A stretch of DNA of 64,000 bases. Origin: Terrimonas pollutisoli. Lineage in GTDB: Bacteria; Bacteroidota; Bacteroidia; Chitinophagales; Chitinophagaceae. The stretch spans positions 35,679 to 99,678 of the forward strand of contig NZ_JARKNA010000021.1 in the NCBI RefSeq assembly GCF_029360765.1, given 5' to 3'. The first letter of the stretch is position 1, and every line of letters begins with the position of its first letter. Shown here in pieces: positions 53,178 to 62,729 of this stretch. Position numbers and translations under genes: made by a program. A model generated the notes under the pieces. It ran no database searches. It had not been told where the DNA came from and worked only from the letters and a program-made list of their open reading frames with translations.

Positions 53178-56100
53178 ATGAGGAAATTCAAGAAACTCCA
53201 TCTCCGGTTTTGGTCCACGCTCTGCATTTTCATTACCGGTCTAATAACAATTACTTCAAATGCACAATCCCTTACCATGAGGGATTTTGCAATATTTGCC
53301 GGGTCGGGTGTGTCGGGGTCAGTAACTCCGCCGGCACCCGGATATGGGGTTCAAATCGGATCATCCATCACCATTAATAACGGCTCAATAGGTAGCTATA
53401 GCCTTATACAAACAACGGGCAATGCTACCATCAACTCAAATATTTACTCCGGTGGGAAGGTTGTTCTTACCAATAGCAATGTGGTGTCGGGTAAAATAGC
53501 AGCGGCAAATTCAGCCTCGTTACCCGGTACAATTTTATCTGTTGGATCCAGCGCCAGCCTTAGCGGCAATATTGATGTTAATGGAAACATCGTTGTTGGG
53601 GGAGGAACGGTTTCCGGCATCGTTACTCACCCTCCCGGTACTACTTATTCCGGGCCGTCAATTGGCTCCAGGGATGTTACGGGAACACCCACGTTACCCG
53701 ATTTGCCGTCGATGCCCGGCATTACCCAGTTTCCGGAACCTGAGCCGAATGTTGTTCCCGAAAATATCACGACCACCAAAACAATTGGGCCAGGTTTTTA
53801 TAAAGACGTGATACTAGGCGGAAACAAAACACTTACCCTGGAAGGTGTCGGAACCTATGTTTTTAATTCATTTCAACTCACCGGTAATTCCAACAAGCTT
53901 GTCTTTAATTTCAAAGATGCCACTTCCGGTAATCTCAAAATCTATGTCAAGGGTGATGCTGATTTTGGTAAATTAAACGCAACTACTTCCAACGGAGGCG
54001 ATGCTTCCAGGATTTTTTTAGAAACTCATGGTAAGGGTACCAGTTCTTCTATTCCCGGATATTCGTTCGTTATTGCTAATGGCTCATCAGGGGGTGGGTC
54101 AAAATGGCTGGGTACGGTGTGGGCGCCTTATGCCGGGATAAATGTGGGGGCAGGAACAGGATCGAGTACTTTAACCGGCGCATTACATAGCGGGGTACAG
54201 GTAAAGCTTCAAAGTGGAGTAACGTTTAATCACAGTCCACTGGCTATTGAGGAAAATGTAATTTTTCCTTTTAATCCTTCGGTGGGCAAGGTTTCAACTA
54301 TAATTGGAGCGGAGCTGACATCACTTACTGAGGGTGTGAGTGATGAGGCGCACAAGGTGTTGATGATTTTGGGCGATTATGTATTGATTGATGTGATTGC
54401 GAAGGAAGGCCATGAAGCAGAAGTTCAGAGTTATCTTTTAAGTGAAGGAATGATTGATATTGTGAGCAACGGATCCAATACGCTTATTACAACAGGAAAA
54501 TTTCCTATCGCCAATTTGCTTCATCTTAATACAAGGGGTGATATTATCAATTTTTGCCGGCCGGTATATATCCCGTTAGGGAACAGTGGCCTGATAAAGA
54601 ATGCAGGCGACACGGCCATCGGCTCACAGCTTGTGAGGAATGGCTATAACCTGCAGGGTCTTGGTGTGAAAGTAGGTGTCATTTCCGATAGTTATAATTC
54701 ACAGGTTACACCCACCAGCAATCCGGCGGAGTTGGATATTTCAACCGGCGAAATTCCGGGTGTTGGAAATACTATCAATTCGACGCCTGTCCAGGTAGTG
54801 CAGGAGTTCCCTTATGGCGCCCGCTCGGATGAAGGAAGAGCCATGCTTCAAATAGTTCATGACATTGCACCCAAAGCGGAGTTGGCTTTCAGAACAGGTT
54901 TTATAAGCCCCGGTGATTTTGCTGTTGCTATTAAGCAGATGCAGGAGATAGGCTGCCAGGTAATCGTCGACGACATTACTTATATCAATGAGCCTTTTTT
55001 AAGAGATGGTCCTGTCGCTAAAATGGTAGATGAAGTGAAAGCGTTGGGAGTTACTTATTTTACATCAGCTGGTAATTTTAGTAATAAATCTCATGAGCAA
55101 AATTATCGACCTGTTGCTGCACCGGCAGGATTTGCTGCCGGCACCACTGCTCATGATTTTAGCGGCACGGGCGATGTGTACCAGCGCATCAGATTAAAAC
55201 CCGGTTCTTATACCATCGCCCTGCAGTGGGATGATGACATTTATTCAATCGGGCAAACGCAGGCCGGAGGAACAAAGAATGATTTTGATATTTATCTCAC
55301 TGATTTGACTGGCAATGTTATTTGTGGTTATAACAGGAATAATGAATCTGGAGATCCGTTTGAGTTTTTGGCCTATTCAGTTAGCAATAGCGTAGCAGAA
55401 GTAGATGCCAATATCTTAATTACCCGTGCAAATACAGGAACTCCGACTCCCCGATTTAAGTATATCATCTTCAGGGGTGATGCTGTCATTGCAGAATACC
55501 AGGTTGGTGGCTCTACCATTATTGCGCAGGCGAATGCAGCAGGCGCTATTTCGGTCGCAGCAATCAATTATTTTAAAACACCTGCCTTTACATCTGCGAC
55601 TCCCACAATAGCACCCTATTCTTCCATAGGTGGAACGGTAATTGGTGGAGTAGATCGCCACAAACCGGATATAACAGCTCCTGATGGTGTAAATACAAGT
55701 GTAAACATGGGTGCTGATTATACCGGAGACACCGATCCTTTTTCTAATTTCTTCGGCACTTCGGCAGCGGCGCCACATGCGGCTGCTACGGCTGCCCTGC
55801 TTATTGAAGGCAGAAAGCGTTTTCTTGATGAAGTCGTTTCTCCGGACGGAGTGAAGGAGTTATTACAAACTACAGCAATAAATGTTGGTCCAGGCAATGC
55901 AGCCGGTGCAGGCCTCATCCAGGCAGACCTGGCTATGCGTTCCTTTGCTGAGCCCACGCCTTTTCTTATTTCCCTGGAGTATCCTTCCAGCATTACGCCG
56001 ACTAGTTATCCCACAAGTCCTTTCACTTTAACGGTAAATGGTAATTACCTCTCAGAGGAATCACAGGTATTATTCAGGGGCACAGCGGTACAAACCACGT

Positions 56101-58658
56101 TTGTCAGTACTACTGAATTAACGGCTGTCATTCCTGCGTTTGATTCCGGAAATCCGGCTGTACAAGTTTATACGCCGCCATTGGCGAATGGAGATGGTGG
56201 CTATTCAAACATAATCCAGTTTTTCTCCATTGCAAAAAAGACAATCACTGTAACAGCAGATTCGAAGACAAAAAAATATGGCGAACAATTACCAACTTTT
56301 ACCTCCACCATTTTAGTTGACACGGTGCCTTTGGCTGAAAGCGGATTAACACTCGAAGATATAGGGTTGGACAGCCTTACCTATGCAACCAATGCCACGC
56401 CACTATCCAATATCGGCAGTCAGTATTTCATAAAACCGGTGAGAACATTTGATCTTAACAATCCTACTGACGCCGGACTGCTGGAGCTTTATACTTATGA
56501 TACTATTCCGGGTATATTGACCATTGAAAGATTGCCGGTGACTGTAATACCCAATAATCAAACACTTAATTATGGTGAAGCGATTGGAGAAATCACATTT
56601 ACCTACCAGATAGATTCTGTAATAGCAGATGCTAATCCGGAAGTATTAAACCTCTTGCGGCTATCCCACGAAGCTCTTTTAACTACCGAAGCTATCGGGT
56701 TAATAAACGGACAACCGGTAGCGATTTCGAATGGTCAGCCCGTGGCTATATCCAATGGCCAGCCTATTGCGATATCCAATGGTCAGCCAGTAGCGATTTC
56801 GAATGGACAACCGGTAGCTATTTCCAATGCCCAGGCGGTAACGGGATTTGAAACAGGATTTGCCACAATTGTACCATATACATTGAGTGATGAAGAACTG
56901 GCCAACCTTAGTTTTTTTGTAAGCGATCAATCATTGCAAAATGTCCGAACGCTTTCTAATTCAACTAAAGTGGTTGATTTCGCCCAGGAGGCAGTATTAA
57001 ACTACAATACTGATCCCGCCGAAACTAATATGGTGAATATTATTCCGCAGGTAAATGCAAGAGGAATACTTGGAGCCGATCAGTTGGCGAATGGTCAACC
57101 TGTCGCCATATCAAACGGTCAACCTGTTGCTATCTCAAATGGCCAACCAATTGCTATATCAAATGGTCAACCTGTTGCAATATCAAATGGTCAGCCGATC
57201 GCCATTTCCAACGGTCAGCCAATTGCCATTTCCAATAGCTTCAATCAGCAGGCTGGCAGGATCGCAGTCATTATCGATCAAAATGATGTTACAAATCAAC
57301 AGGAAGGAATTATCATTAAATCAATCAATTCAATAACCGGTCTTGATGCAGGTGAACAAAAAATAATACCCGGTACTTTATTGAATGACAATTTTGACAT
57401 TACTTATGGTTTAGGCACAATTACCATTAATCCTGTCAGCGTAACCGTCAAAGCAGACGACACTACCAGGGCATATGGAGATCTCAATCCGGAATTTACT
57501 GCTACTTATTCCGGATTACAGTATGAAGAGCAAGTGGAAACAAGTGATATTACGGGTACTCCCTCATTAACGACCGCCGCAGTTCAGTCAAGCCCCGTGG
57601 GCACTTATCCTATTGTCGCTTCTGTGGGATCACTCAATTCCAATAATTATACATTTAATTTTCAAGACGGAATACTAACTATTGAGACCAATCCTTGTTT
57701 ACTTACACATAAGGCATTTACTAATTTTGGTAGCACGGCCAACCCTGGTACCGCTACCAGTTTATGGTTAAATATTGAGACAAAAGTAAGCGGACAGTTA
57801 AGCCAGCAGGGCGATTATCTTTTATACCAGTTTGGTACCGTTACCTTCAACAACATAAATTCAAAACCCGCTGTAAACGATCTGCCAATCCCGGCGGGAA
57901 AAATTGTAGCTGATAACGTCACCCAGCCCGAAACCCATTATGACGCAGCCGCTAACATGTGGATCACGAAAGTGCCAATAGGGTATAGCAGCACTTCCGA
58001 TATTTTTATAACCGGGGTAATTATTAATTCTTCAAATGGATTTGCAAAGAAGAACAATGCAAATTCAGTGGTAAAAGGAATATTTTACAGCAACAAACAG
58101 TTTTCCGACCAGTGGGCCTATGGCATAGCTGCGTATCAGCCCCAGTTTTCGTATAGCGCCATTGCCGCTGCCGGCCAGGTGACCTCAGTCAACGGAGATT
58201 ACCGGGCAGGTACGCCTACTACGCAGGTAAACAACCTTGTTAATGGCGGAAGTGGCGGAGGAGGAAATAATTATACCGGAAGCAAGAGTTCATTTGATAA
58301 CTTTACAGCCTGTCAGCAAGGTTCGTCAGGTATCACAAATGCTTCAAGGCCAGGATCAGCCACCGGTAAGATTGCTAGCGAAAGCGGTAGTCTGGTAAAA
58401 ACAAGATTTATAATTGCTCCCAATCCGGCCGGTAATTACGTTGAGATATCATTTAGTCCGTCGATATCAGGTAATACTAAACTTAGTGTTTATACAATTA
58501 GTGGAATAAAAGTAATGGATGTGTTCGATGGCTTAAGTGATACAGGGAAATTGTATCAGAAAAAAATAGATATAAGCCGATTGCCCGGCGGAGTCTATTT
58601 CATCAGGCTGCAAAACGACAGGAAAAATGAAATCAAAAAATTAATCATTGCCCGATAG
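53178..58658 (+). CDS. Secreted sedolisin-like protein with MBG domains, octapeptide arrays and T9SS signal
   Basis: A 1826-residue exported protein. The signal peptide ends near NAQ30. Residues about 40-350 are a serine/glycine-rich beta region (TINSNIYSGGKVVLTNSNVV). Residues about 480-910 are a protease core: GVISDSYN (Asp504), DEGRAM (Asp551-Glu552, where subtilisins have His), IVDDITY (Asp598-599) and FGTSAAAPH (Ser862), which fits the sedolisin-like Ser-Glu-Asp group. MBG-type beta domains follow (about 1019, 1122, 1419). Two arrays of the octapeptide NGQPVAIS/NGQPIAIS occupy residues 1177-1216 and 1305-1352. The last 80 residues (APNPAGNYVEISFS ... PGGVYFIRLQNDRKNEIKKLIIAR) are a type IX secretion sorting domain. 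It is presumably secreted and surface-attached or released. Its biological role is unknown. Confidence 0.88.
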   Translation: MRKFKKLHLRFWSTLCIFITGLITITSNAQSLTMRDFAIFAGSGVSGSVTPPAPGYGVQIGSSITINNGSIGSYSLIQTTGNATINSNIYSGGKVVLTNSNVVSGKIAAANSASLPGTILSVGSSASLSGNIDVNGNIVVGGGTVSGIVTHPPGTTYSGPSIGSRDVTGTPTLPDLPSMPGITQFPEPEPNVVPENITTTKTIGPGFYKDVILGGNKTLTLEGVGTYVFNSFQLTGNSNKLVFNFKDATSGNLKIYVKGDADFGKLNATTSNGGDASRIFLETHGKGTSSSIPGYSFVIANGSSGGGSKWLGTVWAPYAGINVGAGTGSSTLTGALHSGVQVKLQSGVTFNHSPLAIEENVIFPFNPSVGKVSTIIGAELTSLTEGVSDEAHKVLMILGDYVLIDVIAKEGHEAEVQSYLLSEGMIDIVSNGSNTLITTGKFPIANLLHLNTRGDIINFCRPVYIPLGNSGLIKNAGDTAIGSQLVRNGYNLQGLGVKVGVISDSYNSQVTPTSNPAELDISTGEIPGVGNTINSTPVQVVQEFPYGARSDEGRAMLQIVHDIAPKAELAFRTGFISPGDFAVAIKQMQEIGCQVIVDDITYINEPFLRDGPVAKMVDEVKALGVTYFTSAGNFSNKSHEQNYRPVAAPAGFAAGTTAHDFSGTGDVYQRIRLKPGSYTIALQWDDDIYSIGQTQAGGTKNDFDIYLTDLTGNVICGYNRNNESGDPFEFLAYSVSNSVAEVDANILITRANTGTPTPRFKYIIFRGDAVIAEYQVGGSTIIAQANAAGAISVAAINYFKTPAFTSATPTIAPYSSIGGTVIGGVDRHKPDITAPDGVNTSVNMGADYTGDTDPFSNFFGTSAAAPHAAATAALLIEGRKRFLDEVVSPDGVKELLQTTAINVGPGNAAGAGLIQADLAMRSFAEPTPFLISLEYPSSITPTSYPTSPFTLTVNGNYLSEESQVLFRGTAVQTTFVSTTELTAVIPAFDSGNPAVQVYTPPLANGDGGYSNIIQFFSIAKKTITVTADSKTKKYGEQLPTFTSTILVDTVPLAESGLTLEDIGLDSLTYATNATPLSNIGSQYFIKPVRTFDLNNPTDAGLLELYTYDTIPGILTIERLPVTVIPNNQTLNYGEAIGEITFTYQIDSVIADANPEVLNLLRLSHEALLTTEAIGLINGQPVAISNGQPVAISNGQPIAISNGQPVAISNGQPVAISNAQAVTGFETGFATIVPYTLSDEELANLSFFVSDQSLQNVRTLSNSTKVVDFAQEAVLNYNTDPAETNMVNIIPQVNARGILGADQLANGQPVAISNGQPVAISNGQPIAISNGQPVAISNGQPIAISNGQPIAISNSFNQQAGRIAVIIDQNDVTNQQEGIIIKSINSITGLDAGEQKIIPGTLLNDNFDITYGLGTITINPVSVTVKADDTTRAYGDLNPEFTATYSGLQYEEQVETSDITGTPSLTTAAVQSSPVGTYPIVASVGSLNSNNYTFNFQDGILTIETNPCLLTHKAFTNFGSTANPGTATSLWLNIETKVSGQLSQQGDYLLYQFGTVTFNNINSKPAVNDLPIPAGKIVADNVTQPETHYDAAANMWITKVPIGYSSTSDIFITGVIINSSNGFAKKNNANSVVKGIFYSNKQFSDQWAYGIAAYQPQFSYSAIAAAGQVTSVNGDYRAGTPTTQVNNLVNGGSGGGGNNYTGSKSSFDNFTACQQGSSGITNASRPGSATGKIASESGSLVKTRFIIAPNPAGNYVEISFSPSISGNTKLSVYTISGIKVMDVFDGLSDTGKLYQKKIDISRLPGGVYFIRLQNDRKNEIKKLIIAR
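56706..56825 (+). repeat. 24-bp coding tandem array, five units (octapeptide NGQPVAIS)
   Basis: Five consecutive 24-bp units encode NGQP(V/I)AIS, residues 1177-1216 of the large secreted protein, followed by a degenerate unit NAQAVTGF. Third-position changes differ between units (AATGGTCAG, AATGGCCAG, AATGGACAA), while the peptide is strictly kept, so the array is under protein-level constraint. Confidence 0.92.
57090..57233 (+). repeat. 24-bp coding tandem array, six units (octapeptide NGQPVAIS)
   Basis: Six consecutive 24-bp units encode NGQP(V/I)AIS at residues 1305-1352 of the same protein, followed by NSFNQQ. Together with the first array there are eleven perfect copies, all inserted inside one MBG domain. 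Silent differences between units show the peptide is conserved by selection rather than by recent duplication alone. Confidence 0.92.
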
Positions 58659-58700
58659 AAATAGTAAATCCTTTGATAACTATTGATAAAGCGAATTGAT

Positions 58701-60716
58701 ATGAAACACAAAAAACTGCTTTTATGGGTGGCCATAACTGCATTTTCAATAAACGGACTAGCGCAGTCGGGCTCCGGTCCGGACATGGAAAAACAACAGG
58801 ACACCGTATTAATAAATAATTTGATACAGCAAAGTGCCGACCAGCGAAATACCGACCCGGAGAAATCATTGGCATTGGCAGAAGAGGCAAAAGAATTGTC
58901 ACAAAAGATTGAATTTAAAAAAGGAGAGGCCTATGCATATAAAAATATTGGCCTGGCTTACCTGGTGCAGGCCAAATATATCGAGGCGCTTCAGAATTAC
59001 GAGCATTCCTTAACGATTTTCGAAGAGATAAAATATGACGAGGGGGTTGCCAACTTGTTGGGCAATATTGGAGTGATATATTACTACCAGGGAGACAACC
59101 TCAAGGCCCTTGATTACTATCTCAGGTCTTTAAAGATTGCAGAACGTACCGGCAATAAGTTGAGGATAATGCCTATGCTTAATAATGTAGGTGCCATTTA
59201 TGGCCTTAAGAAAGCAACCTATGATAAGGCTTTGCAATATTATTTGCAGGCCCTTCCAATATGCGAGGATCTTAATGATAAAAATTCCCTCGGCGGCATT
59301 TCTGTGAATGTTGGCGATATTTACTTTCAGCAGGGCAATGATGATAAGGCTCTCTTGTATTTTAACCAGGCCCTGAAAGCTTATGGAGCCAACTCAGAGG
59401 GGAGTCCAAATGCATTCAATGCGATCGGTAAGTTATATCTCAAACAAGGAAAACACGATTTAGCCCTGCATAATCACCTGCAGGCATTATCTATATCAAA
59501 AAAATTAGATGACAAATTAAAGATTGCAGAGTCTTTAATAGGAACCGCAAACGTTTATGTAAGAGAGAGTGATTACAAGTCAGCAATAGCATATTACCAG
59601 CAAGCGGAACAGGCTGCATTGGAAATAAATGCTACCAATATTTTGTTTGAGCTGTATAAGCATATGGCAGATACGTATTCAAAAACAAAAGATTTTGGCA
59701 ATGCGTTCAAATACCAGGCACTTTATAGCAACGTAAAAGATACCGTTTACAACAATGAAGCTGATAAGAAACTAGCGACTATCCAATTTGACTTTGATTT
59801 GGAAAAGAAACAGAACCAAATAAACCTTTTGACAAAAGATAATGCACTGAATGAATTACAGCTGAGACGTCAAAAGCTGGAAAAGACAGCGTTAACTGTG
59901 GTGTTGGTGTTGGTATTTTTAATCGCCATTTTAATATTGCGCAATAACCGGATCAAAGCAAGAACCAATAAAATACTGGATAAGCAAAAGGACGAGATCG
60001 AACACCTGTTGTTGAACATATTGCCGGCCGAAGTGGCTAAAGAATTACAGGTAAATGGAACTTCCGCTCCCCGCAATTATGAATCCGTGTCCGTTATGTT
60101 TACTGATTTCAAAGGATTTACATCCATTGCAGATAAAGTGTCTCCTCAAGAATTGATCGAAGAATTGAATGCATGCTTCCTGGTGTTCGACAATATTATC
60201 GAGAAATATGACCTTGAAAAGATAAAAACAATCGGCGATTCTTATATGTGTGCGGGTGGTGTTCCAACACCTGATGATCAGCATGTATTTAAAATCGTCA
60301 AGGCGAGCCTGGAAATACAACAATATATCACCGAAAATAATATCATGCGAAGGGAATCGGGTCGTGTTCCCTGGGATTTACGAATAGGAATACATGTTGG
60401 CCCGGTAGTGGCAGGTGTAGTAGGTAAGAAAAAATATGCCTATGATATCTGGGGAAGTACGGTTAATATCGCCAGCAGGATGGAAAGCAATGGTGAACCT
60501 GGACAGGTAAACGTTTCTTCCGCAGTGTATGATATAATCCAGGAAAAATATGCCTGTGCCTATCGGGGGAAAATTTATGCAAAAAATGTTGGGGAAGTAG
60601 ACATGTATTTTGTGCAATATGAAAAGCCTGTGATTATACATCCGATGGGTCGAAATGAGTCTTCTGAATATTCTTTAAACGATCAAACTTTCCACCAGCC
60701 AGTTACTACAGGTTAG
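58701..60716 (+). CDS. TPR-repeat adenylate cyclase
   Basis: A 671-residue protein from ATG 58701 (TTG 58683 is a weaker upstream option). A signal peptide or anchor (LLLWVAITAFSINGLAQ) precedes TPR repeats at about residues 35-350 (AYAYKNIGLAYLVQAKYIEAL; VANLLGNIGVIYYYQGDNLKALDYY). A coiled coil and membrane helix (LTVVLVLVFLIAILIL) follow, then the class III cyclase domain: VSVMFTDFKGFTSIADK (Asp469), KIKTIGDSYMCAGG (Lys509, Asp513), and YDIWGSTVNIASRMES. Asp469 and Asp513 are the metal ligands; Lys509 and the Asp of YDIWG favour ATP over GTP. The TPR part faces the periplasm, so the cyclase reports an outside or envelope cue as cAMP. Confidence 0.92.
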   Translation: MKHKKLLLWVAITAFSINGLAQSGSGPDMEKQQDTVLINNLIQQSADQRNTDPEKSLALAEEAKELSQKIEFKKGEAYAYKNIGLAYLVQAKYIEALQNYEHSLTIFEEIKYDEGVANLLGNIGVIYYYQGDNLKALDYYLRSLKIAERTGNKLRIMPMLNNVGAIYGLKKATYDKALQYYLQALPICEDLNDKNSLGGISVNVGDIYFQQGNDDKALLYFNQALKAYGANSEGSPNAFNAIGKLYLKQGKHDLALHNHLQALSISKKLDDKLKIAESLIGTANVYVRESDYKSAIAYYQQAEQAALEINATNILFELYKHMADTYSKTKDFGNAFKYQALYSNVKDTVYNNEADKKLATIQFDFDLEKKQNQINLLTKDNALNELQLRRQKLEKTALTVVLVLVFLIAILILRNNRIKARTNKILDKQKDEIEHLLLNILPAEVAKELQVNGTSAPRNYESVSVMFTDFKGFTSIADKVSPQELIEELNACFLVFDNIIEKYDLEKIKTIGDSYMCAGGVPTPDDQHVFKIVKASLEIQQYITENNIMRRESGRVPWDLRIGIHVGPVVAGVVGKKKYAYDIWGSTVNIASRMESNGEPGQVNVSSAVYDIIQEKYACAYRGKIYAKNVGEVDMYFVQYEKPVIIHPMGRNESSEYSLNDQTFHQPVTTG

Positions 60717-60819
60717 TTCGCATTACGAATTCCCTGTTCTTGCGTGCTAATGATTTTTTGCTTTGCGAAATCACATATTCCCTATCTTAGAGCTTTAGTG
60801 ATATTCGAATGATTTTGAT

Positions 60820-61485
60820 ATGCAAAAAGAGCAAGCAGTACAACAGGTAATTGAAGATCAGGGAATACTTCCTTTGTTTTACAACGATAATATTGAAGTG
60901 TGTTTAGCTATCACACGGTCTTTATATAGTGGAGGGATCAGATGCATTGAATTTACCAACAGAGGAGAAAAAGCATTGGATAATTTCAGGCAACTGGTAA
61001 TGGCCCGTGATGCTGATATGAAGGATATGTTGCTGGCTATCGGTACCATTAAAACGGGTGATGAGGCGTCGCGGTTTATTGATGCTGGTGCAGATTGCCT
61101 TATTAGTCCTGTGTTTGATAATACAGTCTGTGATGTTGCTTACCTGAATAAGGTTTTGTGGATCCCGGGTTGTATGACGCCAACAGAAATTGATGTAGCA
61201 CAAAAGGCAGGCTGTACCACCTTAAAATTATTTCCAGGCAATGTATTGGGGCCGGGTTTTGTAGAAGCTATTCAACCTTTATTTACCGGTTTAAAATATA
61301 TTGTGACCGGCGGCGTGGATATTACAGAAGAAAGTCTCCGTCCCTGGTTTAAAGCAGGCGCTGCTGGTGTGGGCCTGGGTAGCAAATTGATCACCCGGCA
61401 GGTTATCGAAAACAATGGCTATAAGGAATTGCAACGTTCAACGGAAAACATTCTCTCCATCATCCAAAAGCTTAAGAGTAAATAA
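60820..61485 (+). CDS. eda: 2-dehydro-3-deoxyphosphogluconate (KDPG) aldolase
   Basis: A 221-residue class I aldolase that splits KDPG into pyruvate and glyceraldehyde-3-phosphate. It has GGIRCIEFTNRGEKALDNF (catalytic Glu), IGTIKTGDEASRFIDAGADCLISPVFD, and the Schiff-base lysine in TTLKLFPGNVLGPGFVEAI, followed by KYIVTGGVDITEESL. Length and motifs match the family, including 2-keto-4-hydroxyglutarate aldolases. No kinase or dehydratase gene is next to it. Confidence 0.92.
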   Translation: MQKEQAVQQVIEDQGILPLFYNDNIEVCLAITRSLYSGGIRCIEFTNRGEKALDNFRQLVMARDADMKDMLLAIGTIKTGDEASRFIDAGADCLISPVFDNTVCDVAYLNKVLWIPGCMTPTEIDVAQKAGCTTLKLFPGNVLGPGFVEAIQPLFTGLKYIVTGGVDITEESLRPWFKAGAAGVGLGSKLITRQVIENNGYKELQRSTENILSIIQKLKSK

Positions 61486-61827
61486 AAGTAATCAGCGATT
61501 AGCTCTGCTGTTGATTTAGTGGAAGTGGTGATCACCCTGATGCCAATACCCTTTCACTTTTATATCAAATCTAATTGGCATCAGTAAAACAAAACCTCAA
61601 AGAACTCTACTCATTTGTAAACATAGGAGGTAATAAGGTTAGTGCTGTTTCGGAGCTATTGTTTACTAAGATAATCAGGTTATTTGCTTTCACCGGTTTC
61701 AAACCTTATTACCTTAATAGCACTTCAATTGTTAATTGAAATCAACCTTATTTTATTCAACTGCTCATAATTTTATCACTTGCACACCATAATTATTGAA
61801 TACTCATCAATATTGCGTTTAAAAGTT

Positions 61828-61835
61828 TAGATTTG
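61828..61835 (+). promoter_or_regulatory. Putative -7 box for the riboswitch transcript
   Basis: TAGATTTG fits TAnnTTTG and lies about 13 nt ahead of the riboswitch's 5' stem. No TTG is found 19 nt upstream; the nearest ones are at 12 and 29 nt, so only half of the promoter is convincing. Confidence 0.4.
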
Positions 61836-61847
61836 CATCCGCAACAA

Positions 61848-61988
61848 AAAGGGGTGCCTTGCAAAATATCAGGACTAATAATTCAGATATTTTGCTGAAA
61901 CAAAGGCTGAGATTATACCCATTGAAAGAAGCATGCCCTTACATTGTTTCTTTCAAACACCTGATCCGGGTAATGCCGGCGTAGGGAA
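61848..61988 (+). promoter_or_regulatory. TPP (THI-box) riboswitch
   Basis: The core of the thiamine pyrophosphate riboswitch is complete: GGGGTGCC (61851-61858), GGCTGAGATTATACCC (about 61905-61920), then ACCTGATCCGGGTAATGCCGGCGTAGGGAA (about 61959-61988). The CTGAGA and CCGGGTAATGCCGGCGTAGGG elements are the pyrimidine and pyrophosphate sensor regions. An extra stem, GCAAAATATC...GATATTTTGC, sits in the P3 position. It lies 75 bp before the pnuT start codon, so TPP binding likely represses the transporter. Confidence 0.95.
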
Positions 61989-62063
61989 TAGATAGTAAAA
62001 TCATTGGTTCGGTCGCACCGCCCTTTGTTGGCTCAATATATTATTTCATTAAAATTGATTTCA

Positions 62064-62693
62064 ATGAGCAATGAATGGCAACTGCTTTTGCAACAAATTA
62101 GCCAAACAGACTGGATTCAATGGACGGCAGTAATCCTGGGTGTGGCTGAAGTATTATTTGCAAAGGCAAATAAAATCTGGTTATACCCATCGGGAATTGC
62201 TAGTATACTGTTGTCTGTCTATATTCTTTTCCTGGCAGGTTTGTATGCTGAATGTTTATTACATGGTTATTATTTGGTGATGAGCATCTATGGCTGGTGG
62301 TATTGGAAAAAAAAGAAAGGTCAACCCTTGTTGGCGATCACTTCCTGCAGCTACAAAGATTGGAAAGTTGTTTTTACCATTATAATAGCAGGATTCATTG
62401 TATTGTTTTTGTTGTTAAAATATTTTACTCCTTCAACAGTACCGGTATGGGATGCGTGGGTAAGTGCTGTTGCCTGGGCCGGTATGTGGCTGCTTGCAAA
62501 ACGAAAAATTGAAAACTGGATAGTTTTGAATATCTCCAATTTCTTTGCCATACCTCTGCTGTTCCATAAAGGTTTACCGCTGTATGCAGCGCTTACGATC
62601 TTTTTATTTGTTATCGCTATACAAGGTTATATAAAATGGAAAAGGATCATGAGGAGTGACAGTGAACAATTTCAATACTCAACAGCTTCATGA
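62064..62693 (+). CDS. pnuT: PnuC-family thiamine transporter (PnuT)
   Basis: A 209-residue inner-membrane protein with seven membrane segments. ATG 62064 is preferred to the TTG at 62004, which would run into the riboswitch. The family motifs are WTAVILGVAEVLFAKANKIWLYPSGIASILLSVYIL and the WxxW-containing SIYGWWYWKKKKG, plus VSAVAWAGMWLLAKRKIENWI. PnuC proteins carry nicotinamide riboside, but the members under TPP riboswitches (PnuT) carry thiamine; the riboswitch upstream assigns it there. Confidence 0.93.
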   Translation: MSNEWQLLLQQISQTDWIQWTAVILGVAEVLFAKANKIWLYPSGIASILLSVYILFLAGLYAECLLHGYYLVMSIYGWWYWKKKKGQPLLAITSCSYKDWKVVFTIIIAGFIVLFLLLKYFTPSTVPVWDAWVSAVAWAGMWLLAKRKIENWIVLNISNFFAIPLLFHKGLPLYAALTIFLFVIAIQGYIKWKRIMRSDSEQFQYSTAS

Positions 62694-62729
62694 TTCAAAA
62701 AGTTTTTTTCTGTTCGACAAACGATATTT

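Larger units (their letters stand above)
61486..62063. other. 578-bp intergenic region with inverted repeat, -7 box and TPP riboswitch
   Basis: No gene is recognised. The left half contains a perfect 12-bp inverted repeat (61629-61640 with 61702-61713) and a TTCAATT-gtt-AATTGAA stem (61724-61740), perhaps a terminator for eda. The right half holds the riboswitch at 61848-61988, preceded by a perfect TAGATTTG -7 element. Confidence 0.6.

Noticed and set aside
55416..55778. 120-codon minus-strand ORF inside the large secreted protein gene
   Set aside because: It is the antisense shadow of a repetitive, biased coding sequence; its own composition (Cys, Arg, Tyr-rich) is not protein-like.
56706..57233. 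Possible CRISPR-like array of 24-bp repeats
   Set aside because: The repeats are directly adjacent with no spacers, in frame, and encode a conserved octapeptide; there are no cas genes.
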